Shown here in pieces: positions 24,501 through 32,244 of a stretch of 64,000 nucleotides of DNA (position 1 is the stretch's first letter; each line of letters begins with the position of its first letter). The notes beneath the pieces are model-generated. The model saw only the letters and a list, made by a program, of their open reading frames with translations. It did no database searches and was not told the DNA's origin. This DNA is from Urophycis tenuis (lineage: Eukaryota > Chordata > Actinopteri > Gadiformes > Phycidae): contig JAXIVH010000016.1 of assembly GCA_036785325.1 (NCBI GenBank), positions 9,121,202-9,185,201 of the forward strand, written 5' to 3'. Position numbers and translations under genes: made by a program.

Positions 24501-24899
24501 GAGTATGAGCGGGAGAAGCCGGCAGCCTACACGTCCCGGGTACCCAAGCTGTCGCAGGTCAACGAGTCGGACGCCGACGACGAGGACTACGGAGGGAGGC
24601 TGCGGCAGCGGCGGTACTCCAGCCGCCGGGCGGAGGGCGGGCCGGGCGTGACCCCGGGGCCCCCCGTGGAGCACCAGCACCACCACCACCACACCCTGCC
24701 GCACAAACTGGGCCAGCAGGCCGGGGGCTTCAACTGGGACAATTTGTTGAACTGGGGCCCCGGGTTTGGACATTACGTGGACGTGTTCAAGGACCTGGCC
24801 ATGCTGCCGGAGAATGCGGCTGCCAAGGACATCGAGATGAACAGCGGGGATGGATCGGTCACCATCCTGACAGAGGGCGAGGCGGAGCAATACGTATGA
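6208..24899 (+). CDS. fat4: FAT4 protocadherin, 3' eleven exons (partial gene)
   Basis: FAT4 is a giant type I membrane cadherin that binds Dachsous (DCHS1) on neighbouring cells and acts in planar cell polarity and growth control at the plasma membrane. Exons 6208-6388, 8837-9087, 9288-13637, 15408-15512, 15930-16237, 18137-18222, 18321-18500, 19274-19398, 20257-20477, 21572-21833 and 22981-24899 all have AG acceptors and GT donors; their phases add up to 2,661 codons plus TGA. Domain order is cadherin repeats, EGFs, LamG, EGF, LamG, EGFs, a transmembrane helix (about residues 2160-2188 of this part) and a tail of about 470 residues. The ending GEAEQYV, the DNLLNWGPGFGHYVDVFKDL block and the NPYLIYDETDI block identify FAT4 rather than FAT1-3. 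The start codon and roughly the first half of the protein lie upstream of the window. No frame break was seen. Confidence 0.97.
6401..6685. repeat. 16-bp purine-rich minisatellite after donor
   Basis: About 17 units of AGAGACAGGAGGGTGG and variants (GGGGGG, GGGTAG). It begins about 12 bp downstream of the 6388 donor. The + strand is G/A-rich and partly complementary to the C/T-rich array upstream of the same exon. Confidence 0.93.
7361..7482. repeat. GGAGGCTGT short tandem array
   Basis: Imperfect 9-bp units (GGAGGCTGT, GGAGGCTAT, GAAGGCT) and (GTT)n upstream at about 7252-7290. Confidence 0.8.
8211..8657 (+). mobile_element. Solo LTR (TG...CA ends, 5-bp target duplication)
   Basis: The element starts TGTCATGATC and ends AACCCTGACA; the outer 5 bp (TGTCA/TGACA) are inverted repeats. 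It is flanked on both sides by GTTAT (8206-8210 and 8658-8662), a 5-bp target site duplication typical of Ty3/Gypsy-type LTR insertions. CTTTTTAAGTCC (about 8322) resembles a TATA region, and CATTAAAATC (about 8580) is a possible polyadenylation signal. No internal retroviral region or second LTR is present, so this is a solo LTR left by recombination. Direction is inferred from these signals. A separate element tail with (ATT)n sits inside it. Confidence 0.85.
8397..8516 (+). mobile_element. Non-LTR element 3' tail nested in solo LTR
   Basis: TTTTTAACCTGTAGCACTTTGAGAT, followed by GATGAAAAGTGATC and about 20 ATT units, matches the general layout of teleost LINE/SINE 3' ends (CACTTTGAGAT...AAGTGC...(ATT)n). 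The nested insertion lengthens the LTR. Its 5' boundary is uncertain. Confidence 0.6.
8837..9087 (+). CDS. fat4: fat4 exon: cadherin repeat
   Basis: 251 nt. Acceptor CCCCACAG/CTACAG and donor CAGCCG/GTCAGT. It encodes YSLSGGDGQFSINPSTGQI, the LNREARSTYQLLVVATDGG motif and DVNDNPPRF, so it holds most of one cadherin repeat and the linker to the next. It leaves in phase 1, matching the next exon. Confidence 0.94.
9288..13637 (+). CDS. fat4: fat4 giant exon: about 11 cadherin repeats, membrane-distal EGFs
   Basis: 4,350 nt, an exact multiple of three. Acceptor GGTGCTCCAG/GGTCCC and donor TTCGCAG/GTACAG. Successive repeat ends are seen as DVNDNHPLF, DVNDNAPRF (twice), DSNDNPPAF, DVNDNPPVF, DANDPPVF, DINDNGP and DQNDNPSEP, plus degenerate ones (TGGDFPVI, TEENHYTPEF, RGANEYVPRF). 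After the last cadherin comes the FAT-specific spacer (VHYFGNMFPGG... to ...SGVLIDAVDHD), then two complete EGFs (CTRNPCQNGGSC..., DIDECQPAPCHNGGTC...) and most of a third calcium-binding EGF (DVNECLSNPCKNGALC). The one large cadherin exon is typical of FAT4. Third-position GC drops noticeably at about 11,800-12,340. Confidence 0.97.
13638..15407 (+). other. fat4 intron
   Basis: It starts with a degenerate roughly 50-bp repeat (13638-13800). 13,820-15,000 has no recognised repeat or gene. 15,000-15,230 is AT-rich. The acceptor is GTTTTGTGAACCCAG. Confidence 0.85.
13652..13800. repeat. About 50-bp tandem repeat, three degenerate copies
   Basis: Three units share CTTAGCATCCAGCTG and GTGATATGGATGCACACA motifs. 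The array starts a few bases inside the intron. Confidence 0.75.
15408..15512 (+). CDS. fat4: fat4 exon: EGF-like repeat
   Basis: 105 nt, phase 1 at both ends, so it can be skipped in frame. It encodes the end of one EGF and CECNPCFNGGSCQNRGDGYYCHCPFG, a six-cysteine EGF core. Donor TTTG/GTGAGT. Confidence 0.95.
15930..16237 (+). CDS. fat4: fat4 exon: first laminin-G domain, start
   Basis: 308 nt. Acceptor CATCCGCAG and donor GGGATG/GTGAGA, phase 1 in and phase 0 out. It encodes VFGKHCELNSYGFEELSYMEF, then the LamG beta-sandwich strands (YIYIKFATLLDNALLMYNHDN, FLALEVYEGRMRFSFNLGSG, VSDGQFHTVIARRAGM). Confidence 0.96.
17529..17782. repeat. 26-bp CpG-containing minisatellite, about 10 copies
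   Basis: The unit CCCACAAACACAGAACGCGC continues TCTGAG, with variants CACGGAACGCG and CGTTCTGAG. 26 is not a multiple of 3, so the repeat cycles through all frames and yields long spurious ORFs on the - strand. Confidence 0.95.
18115..18134 (+). promoter_or_regulatory. (TG)n replacing the pyrimidine tract of an acceptor
   Basis: TGTGTGTGTG... runs straight into GCAG/18137. UG repeats in RNA are known binding sites for TDP-43 and CELF-type factors; a role here is inferred. Confidence 0.6.
18137..18222 (+). CDS. fat4: fat4 exon: laminin-G 1, middle
   Basis: 86 nt. It encodes AASLTVDLCGEDQEPGYCAV and then SNVAVHTDW, continuing LamG 1. Phase 0 in, phase 2 out. The upstream flank is (TG)10; the donor TG/GTAAGA runs at once into (AC)9. 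Confidence 0.95.
18223..18320 (+). repeat. 98-nt intron with (AC)9 start and (TG)8 end
   Basis: The sequence is GTAAG followed by (AC)9 at 18,229-18,246, a core of about 55 nt, then (TG)8 at 18,302-18,317 and CAG. The two ends are complementary and could form a 16-bp stem in the pre-mRNA. Confidence 0.9.
18321..18500 (+). CDS. fat4: fat4 exon: laminin-G 1, end
   Basis: 180 nt. It encodes ILDVQPNRLSVGGVRSLEP, then HDFVGCIMEFAVNGRPLEPS, the C-terminal LamG strands with the conserved GCI motif, ending ALASRGVLDR. Acceptor (TG)8CAG. The donor GACAG/GTCCGG is weak at positions +3 to +6. Confidence 0.95.
18501..19273 (+). other. fat4 intron
   Basis: A C/T-rich first half (18,505-18,790, CTCCTCTCC-type). 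A (TC)n tract of about 50 bp (19,217-19,270) forms the pyrimidine tract of the acceptor at 19,273. No other element seen. Confidence 0.85.
19274..19398 (+). CDS. fat4: fat4 exon: EGF between the two laminin-G domains
   Basis: 125 nt. It encodes CPRLEGVCTLSPCRHGGTC, then WSWQQCQCVDGFTGTHCEK, an EGF repeat lying between LamG 1 and LamG 2 as in vertebrate FAT4. Phase 2 in, phase 1 out. Donor GAAAT/GTGAGT. Confidence 0.95.
19399..20256 (+). other. fat4 intron with SINE-like tail
   Basis: 19,815-19,850 matches, in reverse, the fish SINE tail motif GATAAAGGCATCTGCTGAATG. A four-fold CCTTTATCACAG expansion lies in it. 19,960-20,070 has a B-box-like GGGTTTGATTCC. The rest shows nothing recognised. 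Confidence 0.7.
19829..19876 (-). repeat. 12-bp CCTTTATCACAG tandem, four copies
   Basis: Four perfect copies sit at the conserved end of a - strand SINE tail (reverse complement GATAAAGGCATCTGCTGAATG). Confidence 0.85.
20257..20477 (+). CDS. fat4: fat4 exon: second laminin-G, start
   Basis: 221 nt. It encodes VTVDTALSLDGTGRLDYSL, then SLEVKFRTRSKTGTLLHVQE and SNYTTLK, the first half of LamG 2. Acceptor CTCTGGGCAG and donor CTGAAG/GTATGG. Confidence 0.95.
20478..21571 (+). other. fat4 intron with 42-bp duplication
   Basis: A roughly 42-bp unit beginning TGATTGGTTCCCCAGC occurs about 2.5 times (20,677-20,785). (TC)n at 21,532-21,562 forms the acceptor tract. 20,790-21,500 has no recognised element. 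Confidence 0.8.
21572..21833 (+). CDS. fat4: fat4 exon: second laminin-G, middle
   Basis: 262 nt, phase 0 in and phase 1 out. It encodes LRNGNLHYVSEAGPGGKVER, then VLSDGQWHTLRLTKN and DFGGVGVLTLSLGGVPPG. Acceptor CTCCCACACAG and donor GCTGCAG/GTGAGT. Confidence 0.95.
21834..22980 (+). other. fat4 last intron
   Basis: Ordinary sequence with a short TG tract (21,918-21,932). No transposon or other exon recognised. The acceptor CTGTCCTCTCCGTCAG is strong. Confidence 0.85.
22981..24899 (+). CDS. fat4: fat4 last exon: LamG end, EGFs, TM, cytoplasmic tail
   Basis: 1,919 nt ending in TGA. It encodes the LamG 2 C-terminus (FDGCLAYMKYNGESMPFSG), two EGF-like segments (CESSPCWDGLMC..., DCSSNPCQNHGSC...), a cysteine pair region, the transmembrane helix at 23,391-23,476 (PIWAVPAIVGSCATVLALVV and on) and a lysine-rich stop-transfer with tandem KDKKP. 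The tail of about 470 residues has FAT4-specific blocks: ENVAFDDPDNIPPYGD, NPYLIYDETDI, YDIDNASSIAPSDADIIQHY, RHSPLGFARQSPLPLG, SIEEVERLNTPRPRNP, SESDSHDSFTCSEMEYE and LLNWGPGFGHYVDVFKDLAM. It ends GEAEQYV. A polyhistidine run (HQHHHHH, about 24,675) is a local insertion. The frame is intact. Confidence 0.98.
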
Positions 24900-26175
24900 G
24901 ACTATTTATTACAACGCTGTACATTACCGGGACGTTCTCCGCCAGAAGGAAGGATGTATATAGTGAACTTTGGACAACACAATCGTGTCTTTTTTTTTCT
25001 TTTACAATAATTAAGACGACTTCCAATGCGGTAAGGCAGAAAACAGCACCTGTAACACAACTTGTTGGAGTAGTTCAGCAGCTCTCGATCTCCGTTTCCA
25101 ACACTGCGATCCAGTTCTCATTGTTTCAGGCCTCATTACCACGTGTCGGTTGACATTGAACGGCTCAGACAAATTTTTTGTCTGAATTCAATTTCACGAC
25201 TGCAAAGCTGCGTGTACTTTATCTTAATGGAACGCGTCTGCTTTCCATTACCCACACGGCCTCTCCTGCATGAGACTTCACGGTGTCACGCGCAAACGTA
25301 TGGCTGGGGGACAGAAGATGAGCGATAGAGTAGCCACACTCACGGGAAGAGCATTCCACCACCGCCACACTCAGAGATAGCAGGCCGGAGTCATCGTCGG
25401 CCCGTTCTCCTTAGAAAGAAGCAGGCGGGTTGGCCGACTGCAGCCGCGTGAGGTGCTAGCGTGAGCCCATTTCTTCATTCACACGAGAGCCGAGGCCTCG
25501 CCAGCGGAGGGATCCTGGCTTATCTTAGCAGAGAGCTGAGCTCCATCCTGGCTATGTATATCCTTCTGTCTGCCACCCTGCATGTAGTTCCACCCTCTGG
25601 TCTCTCCTCCTGCTCTCCAGTCTTCTCCCTTTCTCTCCCTGTCTCCCTAGGACAGTTTTAACTCTTTCTCTTCCTCTTTTTTGAAAACCTGCAAAACACA
25701 TCAGGTGTTAACTCAGCATGTCTCCTGTCTTTTGGATGCTTGAGGACTCTAGAGTGTGGAGGACTTTGTCCTTCTATGACTGGGAGATTGGTTGTTTTGT
25801 CCTAAAAATCCTAGTAGCATTTCCTAAAAGTATGATCTCTAAACTAAGCAAAAGAAAAGGAACAGATGTTGTTGTGTACATTTTTGTAATTCGTGTGAAT
25901 CCATGAGAAGTTATTTGTTTTCTGTGTCTTTTGTTTGGCTTTATTATTTTTTTTTACAGTGTATTAACTTAAATTACTTTAGCTGTGTTTGTATGGACAT
26001 TTTCATATGATGAACTGTATGTTTTTACTTTCGGGGAAAGTAAGATGGAAGACTTATTTTTTACATTTGTTACATATGTAACATTGGTATTTTCCACTTT
26101 TGATAAAACTATAACATGATGTATGCTTTGTACTTGTAAAAAGCCAATAACAGAATAAAAAAAGTATTTATTTAA
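24900..26175 (+). other. fat4: fat4 3' untranslated region
   Basis: Starts after TGA at 24,899. It is increasingly AT-rich towards the end (25,900-26,170) and has no long frame or repeat. The end is inferred from the polyadenylation signal. Confidence 0.75.
26154..26159 (+). terminator. Polyadenylation signal AATAAA of fat4
   Basis: AATAAA in CAGAATAAAAAAAGTATTT, about 1,255 nt after the stop codon. Cleavage is expected about 15-25 nt downstream. Confidence 0.75.
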
Positions 26176-26462
26176 GAAGATGGGGGTGCTGGGGTTCCTG
26201 CACGTGGCCCCGTCCCAGAGGCTGCCGGGACTACAACAACAACCTCTGTCCCACATGGCCACCCTGGGACTCACAGAGCGCTTCAGTCAGCGGCCGGGTG
26301 GCGTGGCGCATGGCGCTGAGAGGTCTTTGTGTAATGCTGGGCTGAACCCGAGCGGTCCAAACACAACAGCCAACCCCCAGCCGCAGCTTACTGAGCAGAA
26401 CGTCACTCTGGTTGGTGGTTCTGCAGTCCTGAAAAACATCCTTATCGCCTCTTTCACTGACA

Positions 26463-27303
26463 CAACCTGGGGGGAGAGGAGTGGTGAGGGTAGGAAGACC
26501 TGGGGGGAGAGGAGTGGTGAGGGTAGGAAGACCTGGGGGGAGAGGAGTGGTGAGGGTAGGAAGACCTGGGGGGAGAGGAGTGGTGAGGGTAGGAAGACCT
26601 GGGGGGAGAGGAGTGGTGAGGGTAAGAAGACCTGGGGGGAGAGGAGTGGTGAGGGTAGGAAGACCTGGGGGGAGAGGAGTGGTGAGGGTAGGAAGACCTG
26701 GGGGGAGAGGTGAGGGTAGGAAGACCTGGGGGGAGAGGAGTGGTGAGGGTGGGAAGACCTGGGGGGAGAGGAGTGGTGAGGGTGGGAAGACCTGGGGGAA
26801 GAGGAGTGGTGAGGGTAGGAAGACCTGGGGGGAGCGGAGGGGTGAGGGTAGGAAGACCTGGGGGGAGAGGAGTGGTGAGGGTAAGAAGACCTGGGGGGAG
26901 AGGAGTGGTGAGGGTAGGAAGACCTGGGGGGAGGGTGGGAGGAGGGTAGGAAGACCTGGGGGGAGAGGTGAGGGTAGGAAGACCTGGGGGGAGAGGAGTG
27001 GTGAGGGTGGGAAGACCTGGGGGGAGAGAAGTGGTGAGGGTAGGAAGACCTGGGGGGAGAGGAGTGGTGAGGGTAAGAAGACCTGGGGGGAGAGGAGTGG
27101 TGAGGGTAGGAAGACCTGGGGGGAGAGGAGTGGTGAGGGTAGGAAGACCTGGGGGGAGAGGAGTGGTGAGGGTAAGAAGACCTGGGGGGAGAGGAGTGGT
27201 GAGGGTAGGAAGACCTGGGGGGAGAGGAGTGGTGAGGGTAAGAAGACCTGGGGGGAGAGGAGTGGTGAGGGTAAGAAGACCTGGGGGGAGGGTGGGAGGA
27301 GGG
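26463..27303. repeat. 33-bp G-rich minisatellite, about 25 copies
   Basis: The unit reads TGGGGGGAGAGGAGTGGTGA followed by GGGTAGGAAGACC. Some units are shortened by deletion of GAGTGGTGAG (26,701; 26,935; 26,965; 27,285). The period is a multiple of 3 and keeps all frames open, giving spurious ORFs of up to 511 codons that are not genes. Confidence 0.96.
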
Positions 27304-27399
27304 ATGGGCCGAATCAGGCCCCCCATCGGTGTGGTCGGGGGCCCCTGGCCCACAGCCAGATAGTGAGGCCTGGTTTGGAGGGCAGGGGAACATAAATAC

Positions 27400-27693
27400 A
27401 TTGAGTAGTGTGTGTGTGTGCGTGTGTTTAATGGTCTGTATTATTATATACAGTAGGCTATATTTTATCCGGTAGAGCCCACGGTATGGGTGTAGGAACC
27501 AGGCAGGGGGCCAGGGTGGGGAGGAGCAAGAGAGGGAGGTATATAGAGAGAGGGGAGGAAGGGGGATGGAATATGAAGGTATAAATGGATGGAGGTGGAG
27601 ATGGAGGCATGGAGGGAGGTCTGGGGGAGTGGTGGACCCACCAGGTGAGGAGCAGGGAGTCTCATAAAGACCACTGGGATACAAATGTGTCTT

Positions 27694-27737
<44 letters not shown>

Positions 27738-27780
27738 GAGTGCATGCTTGTGTGTGTGTGTGTGTGTGTGTGTGTGCTCC
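27400..27780. repeat. TG microsatellites and GA-rich stretch
   Basis: (TG)n at 27,408-27,428, 27,695-27,736 and 27,749-27,775, with GGAG-rich sequence between. Confidence 0.85.
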
Positions 27781-28275
27781 TTCACTAGTGTTGGGCTCAC
27801 TCTCCATGTTGCTGAATTCCACAGCAACCTAGAATGTGTTTAAGGATTAGCAGAATGTTTCCTCCCCATTTTGGATTATTATGGCCTGTGTTCCGTTCCA
27901 GAGTACAGTGAATACATTTGGCTTCAGAGAGCTACTTCACCAAGGAATAAGGTTGTTTTCTAATACAGCCTGCAGGTGAACTGCTTTCATCCACAATCAT
28001 ACAGGATGGAGGGTGTGGGTTTGGCAAAACCAAGCTGGAGATGATGTCATCCTAGTATACCTGAGCTTCTAACCTAACCCAATTTGCTGTGATGTCACGA
28101 CTACCCTGGCGTGATGTCACATATATGCTTGACGGTGTAACTAACTCATGGTAGGAGTATGTCTGGTGGCTGAGATGCTTTCCAACATTAAGGAATGACA
28201 ATGACAATAAACCTGTTTTGAAATGTCAATCTTATCTTGTTGGTTTATAGACAGATCTCTGAGCTGCTGTGCTGA
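27780..28275. other. Intergenic, no gene
   Basis: A short tail-like GACAATGACAATAAA at 28,196-28,212 resembles the 3' end of fish retroelements. Nothing else recognised. Confidence 0.6.
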
Positions 28276-28505
28276 GCTGGACATTATCTGAGCTTGTTTG
28301 TAGGCCAAAATAGGTCCTGAGCTGGTTTATAAGTACATTGTCTGAGCTTGTGTATAACGACAGAACCCTGAGCTGGTTTAGAAGGGCAGAGCTCTGAGCT
28401 GGTTTAGAAGGACAGAGCCCTGAGCTGGTTTAGAAGGACAGAGCCCTGAGCAGGTTTAGAAGGACAGAGCTTTGAGCTGGTTTAGAAGGACAGATAATGT
28501 CCATG
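28276..28505. repeat. 26-bp minisatellite, about 8 degenerate copies
   Basis: The unit GAGCTGGTTTAGAAGGACAG continues AGCCCT, with variants AGCTCTGAGC and TTATAAG. Confidence 0.88.
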
Positions 28506-28663
28506 GCTGGTTTATAAGGATGTTACTTGTTCTACTTTTTGAGATGGTAATTAGAAGCACATCCATTCACTGGAAAAGAACGTATCACTGAGACCAGATG
28601 CTCGGAAAAGTTACACGTCAACTTTGGAAAAAAATACATTTGCTTTGTGTGAGTTTAGTGTTG

Positions 28664-28673
28664 CTCTCTGTGT

Positions 28674-28762
<89 letters not shown>

Positions 28763-28800
28763 AGTGAGTGTTTGTGTGTGTGTGTGTGTGTGTGTGTGGT
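28664..28800. repeat. (TG)n microsatellite, about 135 bp
   Basis: Nearly pure TG with ATGAGTGAG interruptions at 28,759 and 28,800. Confidence 0.95.
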
Positions 28801-29334
28801 ATGAGTGAGTGTGTGTTGCACAGTTTGTAGTTTTGTGTTCTCTGAAGTTAATGGAGTTGTTTGAAGTGAGCCGTTGTCATTCCACAAAAGTTGAAAAGAT
28901 TTTTAAGTTTCTGCAGAACATCCATTTGTTTGACTCCGCCTTCCGAGATGGGGGGAGGTAACACCATCTGGTGCACAAAACAACACGTCTGTAAACTCCC
29001 TGGTGGTATAAGGAGTCGTCCCCAATATATCCTGGCACCTTAATACATATGTTGACAGGGTTCACCCATTGGGTGAGTCAACAGTAAAACCAAATGGTAG
29101 AACAAGTCAAAAATTATCTGAGGACAGTTTCCCGGCAACCAGGGGAGAGAAGAGGAGGCACTCAGTGTGTGAAGAATTAAACATCCCATAATAATCATAA
29201 TTTGCTCATCCGATCGAACGTCAAATGACAATATTTGCCCTCGGTTGCCGTGTTCCAGCTCCATGGCAACAAGGGCTGTTTGAGAAACTGTGATGTCAAA
29301 GCACACAGGTGTGGACACGGTGACGCCAGAGAAG

Positions 29335-29660
29335 GTGTGACACTACCATCAGCTCCACCAGCACCAGCAAACCTCCAACAGCACCACCACCTACTTATCC
29401 ACCACTAACACCACGCCTACAGCACCACCACCTACTTATCCACCACTAACACCACGCCTACAGCACCACAACCACCTCCAGTAAAACCACCACCCTCCAT
29501 CATGTATCCCACCTTTAGCACCATCTCTCCTACCATCAGTAACTCCAAAACCTCTACCTCCACCAGCACCACAAGCACCATTAGCACCACCACTACCACC
29601 TCCCCCACCACCACCACAACCTCCACCACAAACTCCACCACCTCCTGGAAAGAGGTCCTT
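29335..29660. repeat. CCA-rich low-complexity block with 41-bp duplication
   Basis: CACCTACTTATCCACCACTA recurs at 29,389 and 29,428. The remainder is CCACCA/CCTCCA trinucleotide-like. The ORF in it (STTSTISTTTT type) is low-complexity, not a gene. Confidence 0.8.
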
Positions 29661-29727
29661 AAGGTGCTGAGAGAGCTCATCTTTCAACATGAAACATGAG
29701 GAGAGCACAACATTTGGGAGGATATAG

Positions 29728-29755
29728 CTGTGTGTGTGTGTGCATGCGTGTGTGC

Positions 29756-29811
<56 letters not shown>

Positions 29812-29841
29812 ACGTGTGTGTGTGTGTGTGTGCGTGTGTGC
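29728..29841. repeat. (TG)n microsatellite
   Basis: About 110 bp of TG with ATGCGTG and CGTACG interruptions. Confidence 0.93.
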
Positions 29842-30074
29842 AAATCTGAATAATTACAACTCTACCATCATTCTCCCCAAGACTCCTACACCTTTAAAAC
29901 TTCCACTTTCCAGACTGAAGAGTTTCCCATCGAGGCCCGAAGACAAACAACAGCCATGAAGGAGAGGGTGCTGAATGCTAAGGAAGTAGTGTTAGCTTCC
30001 CCCTCCTCTCCCTGCACACATCTGCTCCTCGTTTAGGACCCTTCTGCTGGCTCAGCTGATCTCTGTGTGGGACA

Positions 30075-30405
30075 CTCTGTCTCTGTGTGTATCTGTATCT
30101 GTGTCTGTGTGAGTGAGTGTGTGTCTGTGTATGTGTGTGTGTCTGTGTATGTGTATGTGTGTGTGTCTGTGTATGTGTGTGTGTGTCTGTGAGTGTGTGT
30201 TTGTGTGTGTGGGTGTGTCTGTGTGAGTGAGTGTGTGTCTGTGTGCGCGTACATGTGTGGCCTAGCTACCAAATATGCTGTGAAAACCACCAGTCCACAA
30301 TCACTCATAGACAGACACACACGCGAGCACACACACACACACACAAGTACAAACACACACGCACACATGCACATACACACACAAACAAAAGTCACACACA
30401 CACAA
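30075..30405. repeat. TG block followed by CA block, potential hairpin
   Basis: 30,075-30,250 is TG-rich (TGTCTGTG interruptions). After about 55 bp, 30,308-30,405 is CA-rich with matching ACACGC, ACATGC and ACATACAC interruptions. The two arms are broadly complementary. Confidence 0.8.
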
Positions 30406-30484
30406 CTGAACAAAAACAGCAGACCTGTACCTGTGTCAACATGGGAAGAACGCTTGTAGAGACTCACGTCTACTGGAGGTGCAT

Positions 30485-30486
<2 letters not shown>

Positions 30487-30551
<65 letters not shown>
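30487..30551. repeat. (TG)n microsatellite
   Basis: About 32 nearly pure TG units. Confidence 0.95.
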
Positions 30552-30552
<1 letters not shown>

Positions 30553-30559
30553 ACCTCTT

Positions 30560-31400
30560 ATCTAAATGTTTACTGGTGCTCGGTATACTTCATCACAATC
30601 TCCTCCAGGGAAAACCTGCTGCTAACTGGCTTTTTCATTAACAACAAAAATATAAAGAACAATGCAACTCAATACAACAGAAACCATTGCACAGGTTTAC
30701 ATGAGTTCACATGTATTCTCTGTGTTATGAGACATTTCAAGATGTGTATGTATCTTATCTTAACTAAAACCATTTCTAAATGCGTATAAACCTCAAGAGA
30801 CTATATAGGATTATTCAGGACAGATTTATATTTAGATACATAACTTGCAATAAAATGTTCCCTTTGTTCCTTTCCAGTGACCTGCGTACTAAAGGTCAGG
30901 TTGGTGGGGACATTCTGTCCAGTGGGAAGATACAGTAACTACCCACCAACTACTCCAACTACACACTAACTACAGAGCCACCAAACAATGACTTTTGTTT
31001 TTGCCAAGAAGTGACCAGAGCCCAGCAAACCAGAGTGCTATAAACCAGGGAAGCTCAGGCTCACCACAGTCAGCAGAAGACTGAAGAGCGGCCAAGAGGA
31101 ACGCCAAAGAAAGACTCAGAAGACAGAAAGAAAGACAGAAAGAACTAAAGAAAGAATGACAGAAAGAAAACAGGAATAAAAAAGAGAGAAAGAATGACAA
31201 ACACACAGAAAGAAGAAATGAGAAGGGATAAAGAGAAGACCAGAAGGCTGAAGTGACCAGGGTCCGAGGTTCGACCAGCTGTCTCTAAAGGGCAGCGATG
31301 ACGCAGTCCACAGAAACCAGGTCAGCAGCCCTCCAACCCTCAAGTGTTAAACACACACGTTTGAAGCTTCCTCTTCTGAGATAATCCAACACTTTATTAA
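30560..31400. other. Intergenic, GAAAGAAA-rich in part
   Basis: 31,110-31,215 is an imperfect AGAAAGAA repeat. A good-looking acceptor (CCTTTGTTCCTTTCCAG, ending 30,879) precedes an 18-codon open stretch closing at TAA, but without any recognised protein. No gene called. Confidence 0.6.
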
Positions 31401-31407
31401 TCCCTGT

Positions 31408-31436
<29 letters not shown>
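31408..31436. repeat. Poly-G run
   Basis: About 29 consecutive G after CCCTGT; quadruplex-prone and hard to sequence. Confidence 0.9.
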
Positions 31437-31438
<2 letters not shown>

Positions 31439-31679
31439 GGTGGGTGGTAGGTGGGAGAGGGGGGAGACAAATGAGACGTTGTGAAATCTCAGCGTCTGTC
31501 AATGTCAGGATGGTTTCTTACCTCTCACTGCAGTGCTGCAACACTGATCTCCTGACCTCTCTCTTCCACTCTCACTCTCTCTTTCTTGGATTTTTCATCA
31601 CTTGCACTCTCTCCCTCCTCTCAAATGTTAAGTGCTTTATTGATATACGATTCATTCTCCTTTCTCTGTCTCACACTCT

Positions 31680-31776
31680 ACCCCCCCCCCCCCATCCCTC
31701 TCTCTCTCTCTCTCTCTCCATCTCTTCCCCTCCATCCTTCTCTCTCTCTCCATCCCTCCCCCCTCCATCTCATCTC

Positions 31777-31870
<94 letters not shown>
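31680..31870. repeat. (TC)n microsatellite block
   Basis: A poly-C run (31,681-31,693), then TC-rich sequence interrupted by CATCTC and CCTCC, ending in pure (TC)n. Confidence 0.9.
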
Positions 31871-31875
31871 CCCAG

Positions 31876-31938
31876 CTGAAGAAGCCAAGTGAGTCGCACT
31901 AATGGGCGGTGGACGTCTTCTCTCACCATGTGAATAAA
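31876..31938 (+). other. Terminal-exon-like segment (uncertain)
   Basis: TTTCTCTCCCCAG (ending 31,875) forms a textbook 3' splice site. It is followed by a short open stretch closing at TGA (GAAGAAGCCAAGTGA) in one frame or at TAA in another, and by AATAAA at 31,933-31,938. This layout fits a last exon with a very short 3'UTR, but no upstream exon or recognised protein is visible, and the pyrimidine tract belongs to a microsatellite. Confidence 0.2.
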
Positions 31939-32089
31939 GTTTGATGCTTTTGAAACAGTTGTGCTGGAGCAGCAGGCCAGGCAGAGGTGTCTGTTTGAGT
32001 AGCCAGCCTTCAAATAGAGCTGTGGTATCAATGACACACGCATGTTTAGACCCTGGTGTACTTACATAGGAGCCACACAGCCACATGCT

Positions 32090-32241
<152 letters not shown>

Positions 32242-32244
32242 TGC

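Noticed and set aside
26180..27822. Frames of 304-511 codons on both strands over the 33-bp array
   Set aside because: A 33-bp period keeps every frame open. The text is pure repeat (PPRSSYPHHSS, GERSGEGRKTW) with no gene signals.
30862..30942. Acceptor plus 18-codon open stretch ending at TAA
   Set aside because: A chance acceptor is likely. No donor-side partner exon, recognised protein or polyadenylation signal nearby.
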